Assembly (NCBI GenBank): GCA_031283785.1
Contig: JAITBC010000447.1
Span: forward strand, 1-11,942
From: Tannerella sp.
GTDB taxonomy: Bacteria > Bacteroidota > Bacteroidia > Bacteroidales > Tannerellaceae
DNA length: 11,942 nt
Reading direction: 5' to 3'
Made by a program: the position numbers and the translations under genes. The notes below the pieces were generated by a model. That model was not told the origin of the DNA and ran no database searches. It saw only the letters and a program-made list of their open reading frames with translations. Shown one piece after another: positions 1-7,590 of this stretch (the first letter of the stretch is position 1; each line of letters starts with the position of its first letter).

Positions 1-87
1 CCAAACAAGACATCCGGGACAATGGATAAACTGTTTGCTGAAACGATTGATGCAATCGGCAAGATGGAAAATACAATAAAAAGATAA
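1..87 (+). CDS. batD: BatD-like protein, C-terminal end (partial)
   Basis: An open frame runs from the window edge to a TAA at 85-87 and encodes 28 residues that include MDKLFAETIDAIGKMEN. I recognise this as similar to the extreme C-terminus of Bacteroidales BatD proteins (membrane-anchored proteins of the aerotolerance Bat operon, whose late genes run batD-batE). It ends 10 bases before batE, in the order expected for that operon. Only the tail is visible, so the assignment rests on this short motif plus the neighbour. No domain can be checked. BatD is thought to act with the von Willebrand-domain proteins BatA and BatB at the inner membrane, but its exact function is unsettled. Confidence 0.65.
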   Translation, partial: PNKTSGTMDKLFAETIDAIGKMENTIKR

Positions 88-97
88 GAGGAAAATT

Positions 98-859
98 ATG
101 CGGAATATAAGTAGAAAAATCATCGGATTATTCCTGTTATGCGGGATTTATGTGCATTTATCTGCGCAGGAGGACGATATAAAAGCGGCTGAAACGGCAT
201 ATGCATCGGAAATGTACGACCGGGCAATTGAATTGTATGAGTCCGTAGTAAAGAACTATGGAGATTCGTTCGAATTATACTATAATATCGGGAACGCCTA
301 CTATAAAACGGGTAAGATAGCGCACGCAATCCTTAATTATGAGCGTGCACTGTTGATAAAACCGGGAGACGGCGATATCCGGTTCAACCTGGAAATGGCC
401 AAACAGCAGACAATCGACAAGATAGAACCGTTACAGGAATTTTTCCTTAGTAAACTGTTTCGCTCCGTGCAGAACCTGATAGCGGTAGATTCGTGGGCCA
501 CAATCGGTATTGTCTGTTTCATCCTATTTATTTTCTGCCTTGTATTGTTTTTCTTCTCCAAATGGATGCGTCTGAAGAAATTTGGCTTTTATCTGGGTAT
601 ATTGTTGCTTGTTGTCGTTATATTTGCGAATATATTTGCTTATAACCAGAAAGAAGAACTTGTCAATCGTAACGGCGCTATCGTTTTCAGCCCTACGGTT
701 ACGGTAAAAAGTTCGCCGGACAATAGCGGGACCGATTTGTTCGTCCTGCACGAAGGGACGAAAGTCTTTATCAGAAGTACGGTCGGCGACTGGAACGAGA
801 TCGCTCTCGAAGACGGAAATGTAGGGTGGATAAATAAAAAGGATATTACCATAATATGA
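98..859 (+). CDS. batE: BatE, TPR and SH3-like Bat operon protein
   Basis: This 253-residue protein starts with a signal peptide (residues 1-23, ending LSAQ). Two TPR units follow at about 26-91; YYNIGNAYYKTGKIAHAILNYERAL is the classical TPR pattern. Two hydrophobic helices lie at about 132-154 and 162-181, and a bacterial SH3-like domain at about 190-251 ends in GWINKKDI. This order is that of BatE in the Bacteroides Bat operon, associated with aerotolerance and envelope stress. The TPR part would face the periplasm and probably bind partner Bat proteins; the SH3-like tail may contact peptidoglycan or protein (inference). It follows the batD tail by 10 bases and precedes the PAP2 gene by 3 bases, so the three are probably co-transcribed. 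Start: the ATG at 98 gives an intact signal peptide. Length and domain order look normal. Confidence 0.88.
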   Translation: MRNISRKIIGLFLLCGIYVHLSAQEDDIKAAETAYASEMYDRAIELYESVVKNYGDSFELYYNIGNAYYKTGKIAHAILNYERALLIKPGDGDIRFNLEMAKQQTIDKIEPLQEFFLSKLFRSVQNLIAVDSWATIGIVCFILFIFCLVLFFFSKWMRLKKFGFYLGILLLVVVIFANIFAYNQKEELVNRNGAIVFSPTVTVKSSPDNSGTDLFVLHEGTKVFIRSTVGDWNEIALEDGNVGWINKKDITII

Positions 860-862
860 TAT

Positions 863-1591
863 ATGCTGGAAAAGATACTTGATTACGAACGAGAGGCTTT
901 TGCGTGGTTAAACGGCCATCATACACTGTTTGAAGATCAGTTTATGTGGCTGTTTTCCGGTAAGATCGCATGGATACCACTGGCGGTCACGTTTGTCGCA
1001 GTTCTTTTCTGCAAAAATTTGAAATATTGGAAAGAAACGCTTGTTTTTCTGCTTGCCGTCGCCCTTGTTGTTACCTTATGCGACCAGTTTTCTTCCGGCA
1101 TTTGCAAGCCGCTGTTCGTCCGTTTCAGGCCAACGCACCACCCGGAATTTATGGATAAAGTGCAAACCGTGTTCGGATACAGGGGCGGTAATTACGGATT
1201 TATTTCGAGCCATGCTACCAATGCGTTTGGCTTTGTTACGTTTACTGCCCTTATTTTCCGGTATCGTTTTTATTTCATTATGCTCTACTTATGGGCAACC
1301 GTTAATTCGTACAGCCGGATTTATCTCGGCGTACATTTCATCTCCGATGTTATACCCGGAGTCGTCATGGGATTCTTTTTCGGATGGCTCGTTTTTAAAT
1401 TGTATGTTTTCGCCCGTAAAAAACTTTTTGCAGATAATGCCGGCGTCGATAAGAAAGGAGGTGCTTCATATGTTTGTTCCCGTAACAGGCTGGATGTTAT
1501 CCTGTATGTGTTGATTCTGATAATTATTATCATGCTAATATTAAGCCTGTTATATTCATTGGATTTTATACCTGCGATAATCTTTAAATAA
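863..1591 (+). CDS. PAP2-family integral membrane phosphatase
   Basis: This 242-residue polytopic membrane protein carries all three phosphatase signature motifs of the PAP2/vanadium haloperoxidase superfamily. Motif 1 is K82-x6-R89-P90, motif 2 is S115-S116-H117 (family PSGH, here SSH), and motif 3 is S151-R152-x5-H158-x3-D162. H158 would be the nucleophile and H117 the acid/base. Hydrophobic segments lie at about 35-50, 59-75, 120-150, 163-182 and 212-232. Likely substrates are lipid phosphates such as undecaprenyl pyrophosphate, phosphatidylglycerol phosphate or lipid A phosphate; sequence alone cannot choose among them. The C-terminal helix after a short basic loop (about 190-210) extends beyond the core fold. 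The ATG at 863 is three bases after the batE stop, which suggests translational coupling within the Bat transcript. Confidence 0.87.
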   Translation: MLEKILDYEREAFAWLNGHHTLFEDQFMWLFSGKIAWIPLAVTFVAVLFCKNLKYWKETLVFLLAVALVVTLCDQFSSGICKPLFVRFRPTHHPEFMDKVQTVFGYRGGNYGFISSHATNAFGFVTFTALIFRYRFYFIMLYLWATVNSYSRIYLGVHFISDVIPGVVMGFFFGWLVFKLYVFARKKLFADNAGVDKKGGASYVCSRNRLDVILYVLILIIIIMLILSLLYSLDFIPAIIFK

Positions 1592-1718
1592 TATGTTTAA
1601 AAACAATGTTGTATAACATGATAATATTTAAGCATATAAATTTGGATAACAGGAAAACAGTTATTATTTTTCGGCAAATATTTCAATTAACACAGTAGTA
1701 ACAAATAATATTTTGACC
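1592..1718. other. AT-rich intergenic gap with a possible promoter
   Basis: This gap separates the Bat/PAP2 operon from the next two genes. It holds no ORF. A short inverted repeat (ATGTT-gtat-AACAT, 1606-1619) lies 15 bases after the PAP2 stop but lacks a following T-run, so I do not call it a terminator. TAAATTTG at 1637-1644 matches the Bacteroides -7 consensus TAnnTTTG on the + strand. The nearest TTG (1609-1611) is about 25 bases upstream, longer than the usual spacing of about 20. The promoter is therefore only a candidate, and it would give a leader of about 70 bases. Confidence 0.35.
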
Positions 1719-1967
1719 ATGACAAAAACAATCACATTCAACGAGCTTCGAGAGATCAAAGATCGTTTACCGGACGGATCGATGCATTGTATTGCAGATG
1801 AATTAGGCGTTAATGTAGCAACTGTCCGCAATTATTTCGGAGGATATAATTATAAGGAAGGGAAAAGTTGCGGGTTGCATATTGAACCCGGGCCGAACGG
1901 CGGTATAGTTGTATTGAGCGATACGACGATTCTGGAACGGGCGCTCAAAATACTGGAAGATACATAA
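1719..1967 (+). CDS. Small helix-turn-helix DNA-binding protein
   Basis: This 82-residue protein has a helix-turn-helix-like segment at about residues 20-38 (MHCIADELGVNVATVRNYF), where IADELGV-x-VATVRNYF has the spacing of a recognition-helix motif. A short conserved-looking tail follows, with HIEPGPNGGIVVL and a final acidic helix. I recognise this as a type of small DNA-binding protein widespread in Bacteroidales, but know of no assigned target. A TTG at 1713 would add two residues. I prefer the ATG at 1719 because it gives a normal start and the TTG adds nothing conserved. The stress-protein gene begins 25 bases downstream, so the two are probably co-transcribed and this protein may control that unit (inference). 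It is too small to carry an effector domain. Confidence 0.75.
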   Translation: MTKTITFNELREIKDRLPDGSMHCIADELGVNVATVRNYFGGYNYKEGKSCGLHIEPGPNGGIVVLSDTTILERALKILEDT

Positions 1968-1992
1968 CACCCCCTCTGCAAAAATAAATGAT

Positions 1993-3117
1993 ATGGAAAA
2001 AAAACTGGTTACTTTAGCTATTCACACTTTCGAAAAAGCCCGGATATTAAAAACAATACTGGAAGCCGAAGGGATAGAGGTTTTCATTCATAATGTAAAC
2101 CTGATACAACCGGTTATATCTGCGGGCGTGCGCGTCCGTATAAAAGAAAGCGACCTTCCCCGTGCATTGCATATCATCGAAACTACTAAACTGTTTAAGG
2201 AAGAAAACGAATATCCGGATGAAGCAAACATAAAAAAAATACTCATCCCGGTAGATTTTTCCGATTATTCACTGAAAGCTTGCGAGATAGGTTTTAAATA
2301 TGCAAATCAGGTCGGGGCGGAGATTATGCTGATACATGCTTATTACACGATGTTTGTACCGGCATCGTTGTCGTACCTTGGAATAGTACTTGACAATAAC
2401 GTCTATGACGAGTCGATACATACCGTTTATAATCGCGTTCAGACGGATATGGGTAACATTGTGTCGGTCATAAATAAAAAAATAGCGGACGGAGAACTGC
2501 CGGACGTAAAGTATAACTATATATTCCGCGAAGGATTGCCGGAAGACGAGATTATTGCATTCACAAAAGAATACCGCCCGACGATGATCATGATGGGTAC
2601 ACGAGGGAAAAACCGTAAAAATATAGATTTAATCGGTAGCGTGACGGCCGAAATCATCGAATCTACCCAAACGCCGCTACTGGCTATTCCTGAAAATATG
2701 CCGTTCGATAATATACGGGAAGCCCAAAATATAGCGTTCGCCATATCATTTAATCAGCACGACCTTGTGGCATTCGACCGTTTTGTAAAACTCATGAAAG
2801 GCGTAATCCCGAAAGTGCACCTGTTTAATATATCGACAAGCAGGGATGAATGGAATGAAATCCGCCTGACCGGTACGCGCGAATACCTCCGGAAACGCTA
2901 TCCCGATATGGAAATAGAATTTACCGTGCTGGACGACGGCGACCTGCTCGACGCAATAGAAAAGTTTGTACGCGAAAAAAATATTGACATAATAACGCTG
3001 ACAACATACCGGCGCAGAACAATAACCCGGATTTTCCACCCCAGCATCGCCCGCAGAATGCTGTTCCATACGAACACCGCGCTCTTAGTCATCCCCAAAT
3101 CGCCTCCCGCCCCATAG
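1993..3117 (+). CDS. DUF2007-like/universal stress protein, tandem Usp domains
   Basis: This 374-residue cytoplasmic protein has three parts. Residues about 4-64 (KLVTLAIHTFEKARILK, ILEAEGIEVFIHN, SAGVRVRIKESDLPRAL) look like a DUF2007 'putative signal transducing' module. Residues about 80-234 form a Usp domain: it begins KKILIPVDFSD and carries the ATP-binding signature G202-x2-G205-x9-G215-S216, intact. Residues about 244-371 form a second Usp-like domain ending TALLVIP, in which the glycine signature is gone (TTYRRRTITRIFHPS). The first half probably binds ATP, while the second probably serves as a structural or dimerisation half. Usp proteins support survival under growth arrest and oxidative or energy stress. 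The gene follows the small HTH gene by 25 bases and ends convergently with the lipoprotein gene at 3197. Confidence 0.85.
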   Translation: MEKKLVTLAIHTFEKARILKTILEAEGIEVFIHNVNLIQPVISAGVRVRIKESDLPRALHIIETTKLFKEENEYPDEANIKKILIPVDFSDYSLKACEIGFKYANQVGAEIMLIHAYYTMFVPASLSYLGIVLDNNVYDESIHTVYNRVQTDMGNIVSVINKKIADGELPDVKYNYIFREGLPEDEIIAFTKEYRPTMIMMGTRGKNRKNIDLIGSVTAEIIESTQTPLLAIPENMPFDNIREAQNIAFAISFNQHDLVAFDRFVKLMKGVIPKVHLFNISTSRDEWNEIRLTGTREYLRKRYPDMEIEFTVLDDGDLLDAIEKFVREKNIDIITLTTYRRRTITRIFHPSIARRMLFHTNTALLVIPKSPPAP

Positions 3118-3196
3118 TCGCGGCCGCGCGTTCTTTTCGAATGGGGACGGACAACATGTGGAGCTTCGTGACGTCCTGCAAAAGCAGAAAATGCAG
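3118..3196. other. Convergent intergenic gap, no convincing terminator
   Basis: These 79 bases separate the convergent ends of the stress-protein gene and the 480-residue lipoprotein gene, and so separate the housekeeping block from the SusCD locus. Two small symmetric sequences are visible: a loopless palindrome CGCGGCCGCG at 3119-3128 and a weak CTGC-AAAA-GCAG hairpin at 3176-3187. Neither is followed by a clear T-run on either strand, so I do not assign a terminator. Confidence 0.4.
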
Positions 3197-4639
3197 CTAT
3201 AAGCCCAGTCTGATTCTTTTGATTCGTGCCGAACCGTTTTCCGAAAAAGACAGTTGCAAACTCTTGAGCGCATTTTTATATTCCGGTAAAGCGTCTAACT
3301 TTATCCTGTAAATACGATTTATACCGTCAGCCGTAATGGTTTCATGAAGGATGAGCGCCTGTGCGGCGGGAAATTCAGATTCTTTCTGTCGCTTTTCAGC
3401 CTCCACACTCATGCTGCCTTCGCTCCAGTTCAACCATTCGGTGAAATCCGACCGGCCAACAGGTTGTATTTCCACAGTAAGGGTGATTTTCCGGTTTGCC
3501 GACTCAAAAGATCCCTCTATCTCCAGGACAGGAGCGTCAGCTGCTTTCCAGAATGTAACGGGGCTGACGATTGCGGCGTTTTTCCCGAACCGGATATCAA
3601 GCATTTCCTTCACCGGCCAGCCGGCGTCCGAAACTTCGCCGCTGTAATACCAGCTTTGCCGCGATTCACGGAACGTCCATTCGGGGCAGGATGCCGTCTG
3701 CCGGTGTTTTCCGGCATAATCGCGAATGTCGTCAACCGTTCCGAGAATAAAGTACGTTTTATACGTCCACCGGATATTGTGATCCAGTATCTGCGTTCCT
3801 ACCGGAGCGATATGTCCGGTTTGACCGTCTTTTTCTCCGCCGCTTCCCTTAAGGGCGTCGCCGGGATGAAATCCGCCGTTAAAGTTCATGACCTCCGGCT
3901 GGAATACGCCAATACCTTTCCCGTTATCGTCGAGCAGGGCAACCCAGTTTTCGGGCGTGTAAAAATGAACCCACGGCCATCCTTTTCCGTCGTTCTTTGT
4001 GACAACACGTGTGACGGGCCGACCGGAAAACGGCTGATCTCCCAGATAAGTTACCAGATTATACCATGCGCCGTTGGTATAAACGGCGGGCATTTCCTGT
4101 CCGCAGGCATGAAATAGTGTTTTGTCCGCTCGTTTGTTTACAATCGTTGCCTCCATGCTAATCACATTATTCTCCAATGTATAGAGACATTCAAATTCAC
4201 AGTCGCCGGCTACTCCCGCCGTATGCGGCCACTGCATGGGAACACAACGTACAAGCATGGCATTCCGGCCGCGTGTCTCAAATGCGATCACTTTTGAACG
4301 GTTTCCGCCGGCGTCGCCCGACTGAATCGGGTTCCATCCCAAGCCTGCCCAGCTATCCGTCGGTTTTTCTCCGTTCGGGCCGATGTATGGCCATGGACCG
4401 CTATAATAGGACATCTGAATCTGACGCCCCCAATCCGCACTGTTAATCATATTTTTTCCGCCGTTGTCCTGAAAGGACAAATACGTGACCGCACCGCCGA
4501 TACTCAGGTCTATGCCCAGTTTTATACGGTCGTTTTCCAGATAACGCATGGATGAATCAACCACCGGCACAATCGGCTTGTTCTGCTGCGAACAGGAACA
4601 GAACAGCAACGTCAGTAAAAGACACATATAATTTCTCAT
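3197..4639 (-). CDS. Unassigned 480-residue secreted lipoprotein
   Basis: I do not recognise a named family. The N-terminus MRNYMCLLLTLLFCSCSQ is a short lipoprotein signal peptide with the probable lipidated residue C16 (C14 is possible). Residues about 33-320 are beta-rich and aromatic: the opening pattern ENDRIKLGIDLSIGGAVTYL, then GGKNMINSADWGRQIQMSYY, GWNPIQSGDAGGNRSKV, and later GVFQPEVMNFNGGFHPGDA. The opening resembles the first strands of galactose-mutarotase-like beta-sandwich proteins (inference). Residues about 325-480 form a second beta-rich domain that could bind carbohydrate. The open frame extends 98 codons further upstream, but that part overlaps the preceding gene out of frame and lacks a signal peptide, so the ATG at 4639 is chosen. 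It lies 41 bases after the 952-residue lipoprotein gene on the same strand and is the last gene of the locus. A glycan-processing or glycan-binding role is inferred from context only. Confidence 0.8.
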   Translation of the reverse strand: MRNYMCLLLTLLFCSCSQQNKPIVPVVDSSMRYLENDRIKLGIDLSIGGAVTYLSFQDNGGKNMINSADWGRQIQMSYYSGPWPYIGPNGEKPTDSWAGLGWNPIQSGDAGGNRSKVIAFETRGRNAMLVRCVPMQWPHTAGVAGDCEFECLYTLENNVISMEATIVNKRADKTLFHACGQEMPAVYTNGAWYNLVTYLGDQPFSGRPVTRVVTKNDGKGWPWVHFYTPENWVALLDDNGKGIGVFQPEVMNFNGGFHPGDALKGSGGEKDGQTGHIAPVGTQILDHNIRWTYKTYFILGTVDDIRDYAGKHRQTASCPEWTFRESRQSWYYSGEVSDAGWPVKEMLDIRFGKNAAIVSPVTFWKAADAPVLEIEGSFESANRKITLTVEIQPVGRSDFTEWLNWSEGSMSVEAEKRQKESEFPAAQALILHETITADGINRIYRIKLDALPEYKNALKSLQLSFSENGSARIKRIRLGL

Positions 4640-4649
4640 AACATCTGTT

Positions 4650-4680
4650 GTATTAATATACTCATAATCGGTATTAATAT
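4650..4680. repeat. Two direct repeats of GTATTAATAT, 21 bases apart
   Basis: GTATTAATAT occurs at 4650-4659 and again at 4671-4680, in the 41-base gap between the two lipoprotein genes. Each copy contains the palindrome TATTAATA. The 21-base spacing is two helical turns, which would put both copies on one DNA face just ahead of the 480-residue gene's start. No -7 promoter element is visible here. In such AT-rich sequence a chance match is possible. Confidence 0.4.
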
Positions 4681-7539
4681 CTAATATAAATCCAAAAGAA
4701 TCCGTTGTTTCAAAATATCCAGGCCGGAATCGAGCAGATAAACTTTGCCGCGTACGTGATATCGCTTGTGAAGCGGAACGTCGGTAGCCCGAAGTCGCAA
4801 TCCGAAGCCGCCGTTTCTTTCGACGACGCCGGACGTGTTGAGGAATGTCAGCGCCAGTGTTTTGTCCTGTTGAGCCGACTGTACGGCGACCGCCCGTACA
4901 GGCCCCTTCAGGTCGTGCGTCAAAGGCTTCCATTCATCGTTAACAAGCACCTTAAGCGGCTGACCCTCGAAAACGGAACCGGAAAGGATCATGGAAAATT
5001 CCGGGTCCGAATGTACGTTTCCTTCACGGCTGTTGTCCCACCAGTATTCCAGGTCAATGTCGTCTTCGTTCGGGCTTAAGCGTCCGCCGCGTCTCCATCC
5101 GGTAAAAGACTGGGTGAACCACAGAGACTGTCCTTCGCTCTGACGCCACTTGAAATCTACCTGTTCGTCATTGACTGCAACCGGTAGCGTAGGGGAGGGC
5201 ATCTGCAGCAGAACAGGATTAGTGTCGTCAGCGCCTATTTGTATGGCATTACTCTTGCCGGCTGTATCCTGTACAACAGCCAGAATTTGTTTTTCCGCCG
5301 GAGATAGTTCCTTCCCGACGGTCACTTTCAGCTTTTTAATATCCGAGGATCCGGACATTAAAAATACGCTGCCGAAAGTTCCATCCCCGTCACAAAATAC
5401 CTGGTATCCGTCCAGCGAGTTATTTCTGGAATGAGGTAGCGGTCTCCATTTCTCACCTTCCTGTATCCATATTCGCGGGAAACGCCATTCGGTAAGCCCG
5501 GTGACAATCACCGGAATCAGGTTTTCTCCTCCGGAAATAGAGAACTGCGCCTCGTTTCCGCAGGCTTTTACCTTAACAGGCAAGTCTGAAATTTTTTCAC
5601 CGATGCTTATTTCCGTAATGCGAGGAGCGTTTTCGGCATCTGTTTTTACTGTGTTTACCGCGCTTTCCGTGTCAAAGGTAGCGCCGTATGGCAACCAGTA
5701 GCCTTCTATTTGTATCTTGTCTCCGGCTTTCAGTTCCAGCCGGTCGGCATCCGCTACCAGACACATCCGCGTATCTGTTTCAGCGTCGCCCTTGAAAACT
5801 TCGCGGTAAGCGCCCAGTTGCACCGTTGCAGCAGGTTTTAGTGAACCGGCTGCGAATTTTTTGACGATGATGGCGTTGGAGCCTCTTTCATTCGTTGCAT
5901 CTCCGTACACCGCCATGAAAAAATTTTCCGACGGCAGCGCTATCCCCTTGACGGGGAACGGTTTTTTGGCCGGATCAAGCCTGATTTCTTCGATTCCGGT
6001 GGCTGCGAAACGGTCGAAGCGAAGCGCCTGTATGACGGATGCTACGTTCAGGAAGCGGAAATGGGCGCGCGCATCTTCGATGACAAACGGCTTCAGGATT
6101 TCGTAAGTAACATCGAAATAACTTCGCAGTTCGTCGCTTTGAGGCGTCTCGAAAATATGTACCGTTGTTTTGACTTTTCCGTCGGCAGACAGGTAATGGA
6201 GGTCGATATCATACCAGTTCGGTCCGGTACTGCGATAAGTTGTTCCCTGATAGACGGTATGTATCCACTCTTTGCCGTCGAAATAAGAAAGAAAACTGTG
6301 TCCGGCAAGGTTGTCGTGCTGCGGCTGTCCAATCCAGAAATACGTCTGGCTCATTGCGCGAAAGTCGGCGATGGAGACGCCTCCCGGTCCGGCAAATTTA
6401 AACGGGACATAGCATGTCGTTTCCGTTACTCCGGTAGAACTGTGAAAATAATCCATCCATGCACCCAGTGAAGACCAGTGTTTGGTCATGTGGCGTCCCC
6501 AGTTTTGAAACAGGTGCAGGGATGTTAGCGTATGGCTTTCGCCCGGCTCCAGATATAGCGGGAAAAAAGTTTCACTGAAGGGAATATCGGTAGGATTATA
6601 GAATTTCTCTTCCTTTTCGCCTGCGAAATTTTTGGACACCTGTACTACGATGGGCATCGGATGACCGTCTTTGTCCAGCACAATCCCGCCTTCGGTAATC
6701 TCTCCGCCGTCCGACGATTCCTGGCATATATAAATCTTGCGTTTCTGCCGGTCGTTTGTGACGGTGAAAGTGGCTGTTTCGTAATAATTGGGAGCGTCAT
6801 AAAATTTCTGCTGGAAACCGCCGGCAGTATGTGTCCCGACAATGTAGCAGCCTCTTTTTTTATCATAACGTACCGGATTAATGCCCGTCAGCAGTTTGAA
6901 GGCATTGGCAGGCAGAGGCACCGTTTCTCCGTACAGCGGAAATGAAAAATGCTGTATTGTTCCCTTTTCAAACGGTTTAAAGTCGTCGTATTTCAGGGAA
7001 ACCAACCCGTTTACTTCCATTCTGCGAGGCTCAAAATTTCCTGTTCCATGCCAGGTGATGTCGACCAGAATCTTTTCCGGATAACAAAACAGCGCTAAAT
7101 CTCCTTTCAACGGGGCTGTCTGATGTTCTCCCGATGTCAGTTGAACGTCAAACCAGTGAATTTCGCAATAATAAGGGCCTCTCCGGTACAGGTTGATACG
7201 GGTATTTTCCGGATTGTTTTGTGTCGAATAGCGGATACCGTCCGCATCTTCCATTTCAAACCATAACCACGGTTTGGCATCGTTTTTGCCGGCTAATATA
7301 TGAGGCGTACGTAACTGTCCGACTAACTGATAATCCTGTGCCGCTATTTCGAAGGCAGTACGCGACGAATCGGTATAGGCTACTTCCAGAGAAGGACGGT
7401 TAGCGGAAGATTGATAAAAAAAATCCTCCTGCCAGCAGTTGTTTTCATTCGTTGCGTTCCTGTCGGATGTACAGGTTGATATCCCGGCTATCAGTATAAC
7501 CGGAACAATCCATTTCATGTAAAAGATGTCTTTTTTCAT
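4681..7539 (-). CDS. Unassigned 952-residue secreted multidomain lipoprotein
   Basis: I do not recognise a named family. The signal peptide is lipoprotein-like, with hydrophobic WIVPVILIAGIST followed by C23. The first ATG (7539) and a second (7518, giving MKWIVPV...) are both possible; I keep the first because it lies about 26 bases from the predicted transcript start. The mature protein is beta-rich and aromatic throughout. Residues about 45-340 include RRGPYYCEIHWFDVQL and KGDLALFCYPEKILVDITWHG. A WSSLGAWMDYF segment and FKFAGPGGVSIADFRAMSQTYFWIG follow at about 370-420. A DIDLHYLSADGKVKTTVHIFETPQ strand pair comes next, then KAGDKIQIEGYWLPYG (about 625-640) and several probable Ig-like or jelly-roll modules to the end. 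It sits downstream of susCD and upstream of the 480-residue lipoprotein. By position it should bind or process the locus substrate at the cell surface or periplasm (inference). No catalytic residues can be named. Confidence 0.82.
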   Translation of the reverse strand: MKKDIFYMKWIVPVILIAGISTCTSDRNATNENNCWQEDFFYQSSANRPSLEVAYTDSSRTAFEIAAQDYQLVGQLRTPHILAGKNDAKPWLWFEMEDADGIRYSTQNNPENTRINLYRRGPYYCEIHWFDVQLTSGEHQTAPLKGDLALFCYPEKILVDITWHGTGNFEPRRMEVNGLVSLKYDDFKPFEKGTIQHFSFPLYGETVPLPANAFKLLTGINPVRYDKKRGCYIVGTHTAGGFQQKFYDAPNYYETATFTVTNDRQKRKIYICQESSDGGEITEGGIVLDKDGHPMPIVVQVSKNFAGEKEEKFYNPTDIPFSETFFPLYLEPGESHTLTSLHLFQNWGRHMTKHWSSLGAWMDYFHSSTGVTETTCYVPFKFAGPGGVSIADFRAMSQTYFWIGQPQHDNLAGHSFLSYFDGKEWIHTVYQGTTYRSTGPNWYDIDLHYLSADGKVKTTVHIFETPQSDELRSYFDVTYEILKPFVIEDARAHFRFLNVASVIQALRFDRFAATGIEEIRLDPAKKPFPVKGIALPSENFFMAVYGDATNERGSNAIIVKKFAAGSLKPAATVQLGAYREVFKGDAETDTRMCLVADADRLELKAGDKIQIEGYWLPYGATFDTESAVNTVKTDAENAPRITEISIGEKISDLPVKVKACGNEAQFSISGGENLIPVIVTGLTEWRFPRIWIQEGEKWRPLPHSRNNSLDGYQVFCDGDGTFGSVFLMSGSSDIKKLKVTVGKELSPAEKQILAVVQDTAGKSNAIQIGADDTNPVLLQMPSPTLPVAVNDEQVDFKWRQSEGQSLWFTQSFTGWRRGGRLSPNEDDIDLEYWWDNSREGNVHSDPEFSMILSGSVFEGQPLKVLVNDEWKPLTHDLKGPVRAVAVQSAQQDKTLALTFLNTSGVVERNGGFGLRLRATDVPLHKRYHVRGKVYLLDSGLDILKQRILLDLY

Positions 7540-7571
7540 TTTTATAAAGGCTAATATAAATATATGTGGTA

Positions 7572-7579
7572 CAAAAATA
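7572..7579 (-). promoter_or_regulatory. Candidate -7 promoter element for the 952-residue lipoprotein gene
   Basis: On the - strand, 7579-7572 reads TATTTTTG, an exact match to the Bacteroides -7 consensus TAnnTTTG. It lies 32 bases before the ATG at 7539 and would give a leader of roughly 26 bases. No TTTG is present at the expected -33 position (about 7599-7604), which falls inside the first palindromic unit. A 6-base inverted repeat (AAATAA-cga-TTATTT, 7575-7589) overlaps the element. The missing -33 half, with dyad repeats directly upstream, would suit an activator-dependent promoter (inference). Confidence 0.5.
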
Positions 7580-7590
7580 ACGATTATTTA

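Noticed and set aside
1041..1514. 157-codon open frame overlapping the PAP2 gene on the same strand
   Set aside because: The PAP2 frame has all catalytic motifs, whereas this frame has none and no plausible start context.
1713..1718. TTG start for the small HTH gene
   Set aside because: An ATG two codons later gives an ordinary start, and the extra residues add no recognisable feature.
3119..3128. Palindrome CGCGGCCGCG just after the stress-protein stop as a terminator
   Set aside because: It has no loop and no T-run follows, and a single 10-base palindrome can occur by chance.
3344..4117. 257-codon open frame on the + strand inside the 480-residue lipoprotein gene
   Set aside because: It is antisense to a gene with a signal peptide and coherent domain pattern, and its own translation shows no domain or signal. 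It reads as a shadow frame in a GC-richer region.
4640..4933. 98-codon upstream extension of the 480-residue lipoprotein frame
   Set aside because: It overlaps the end of the 952-residue gene out of frame, is Arg-rich and low in hydrophobicity, and would bury a good lipoprotein signal peptide starting at 4639.
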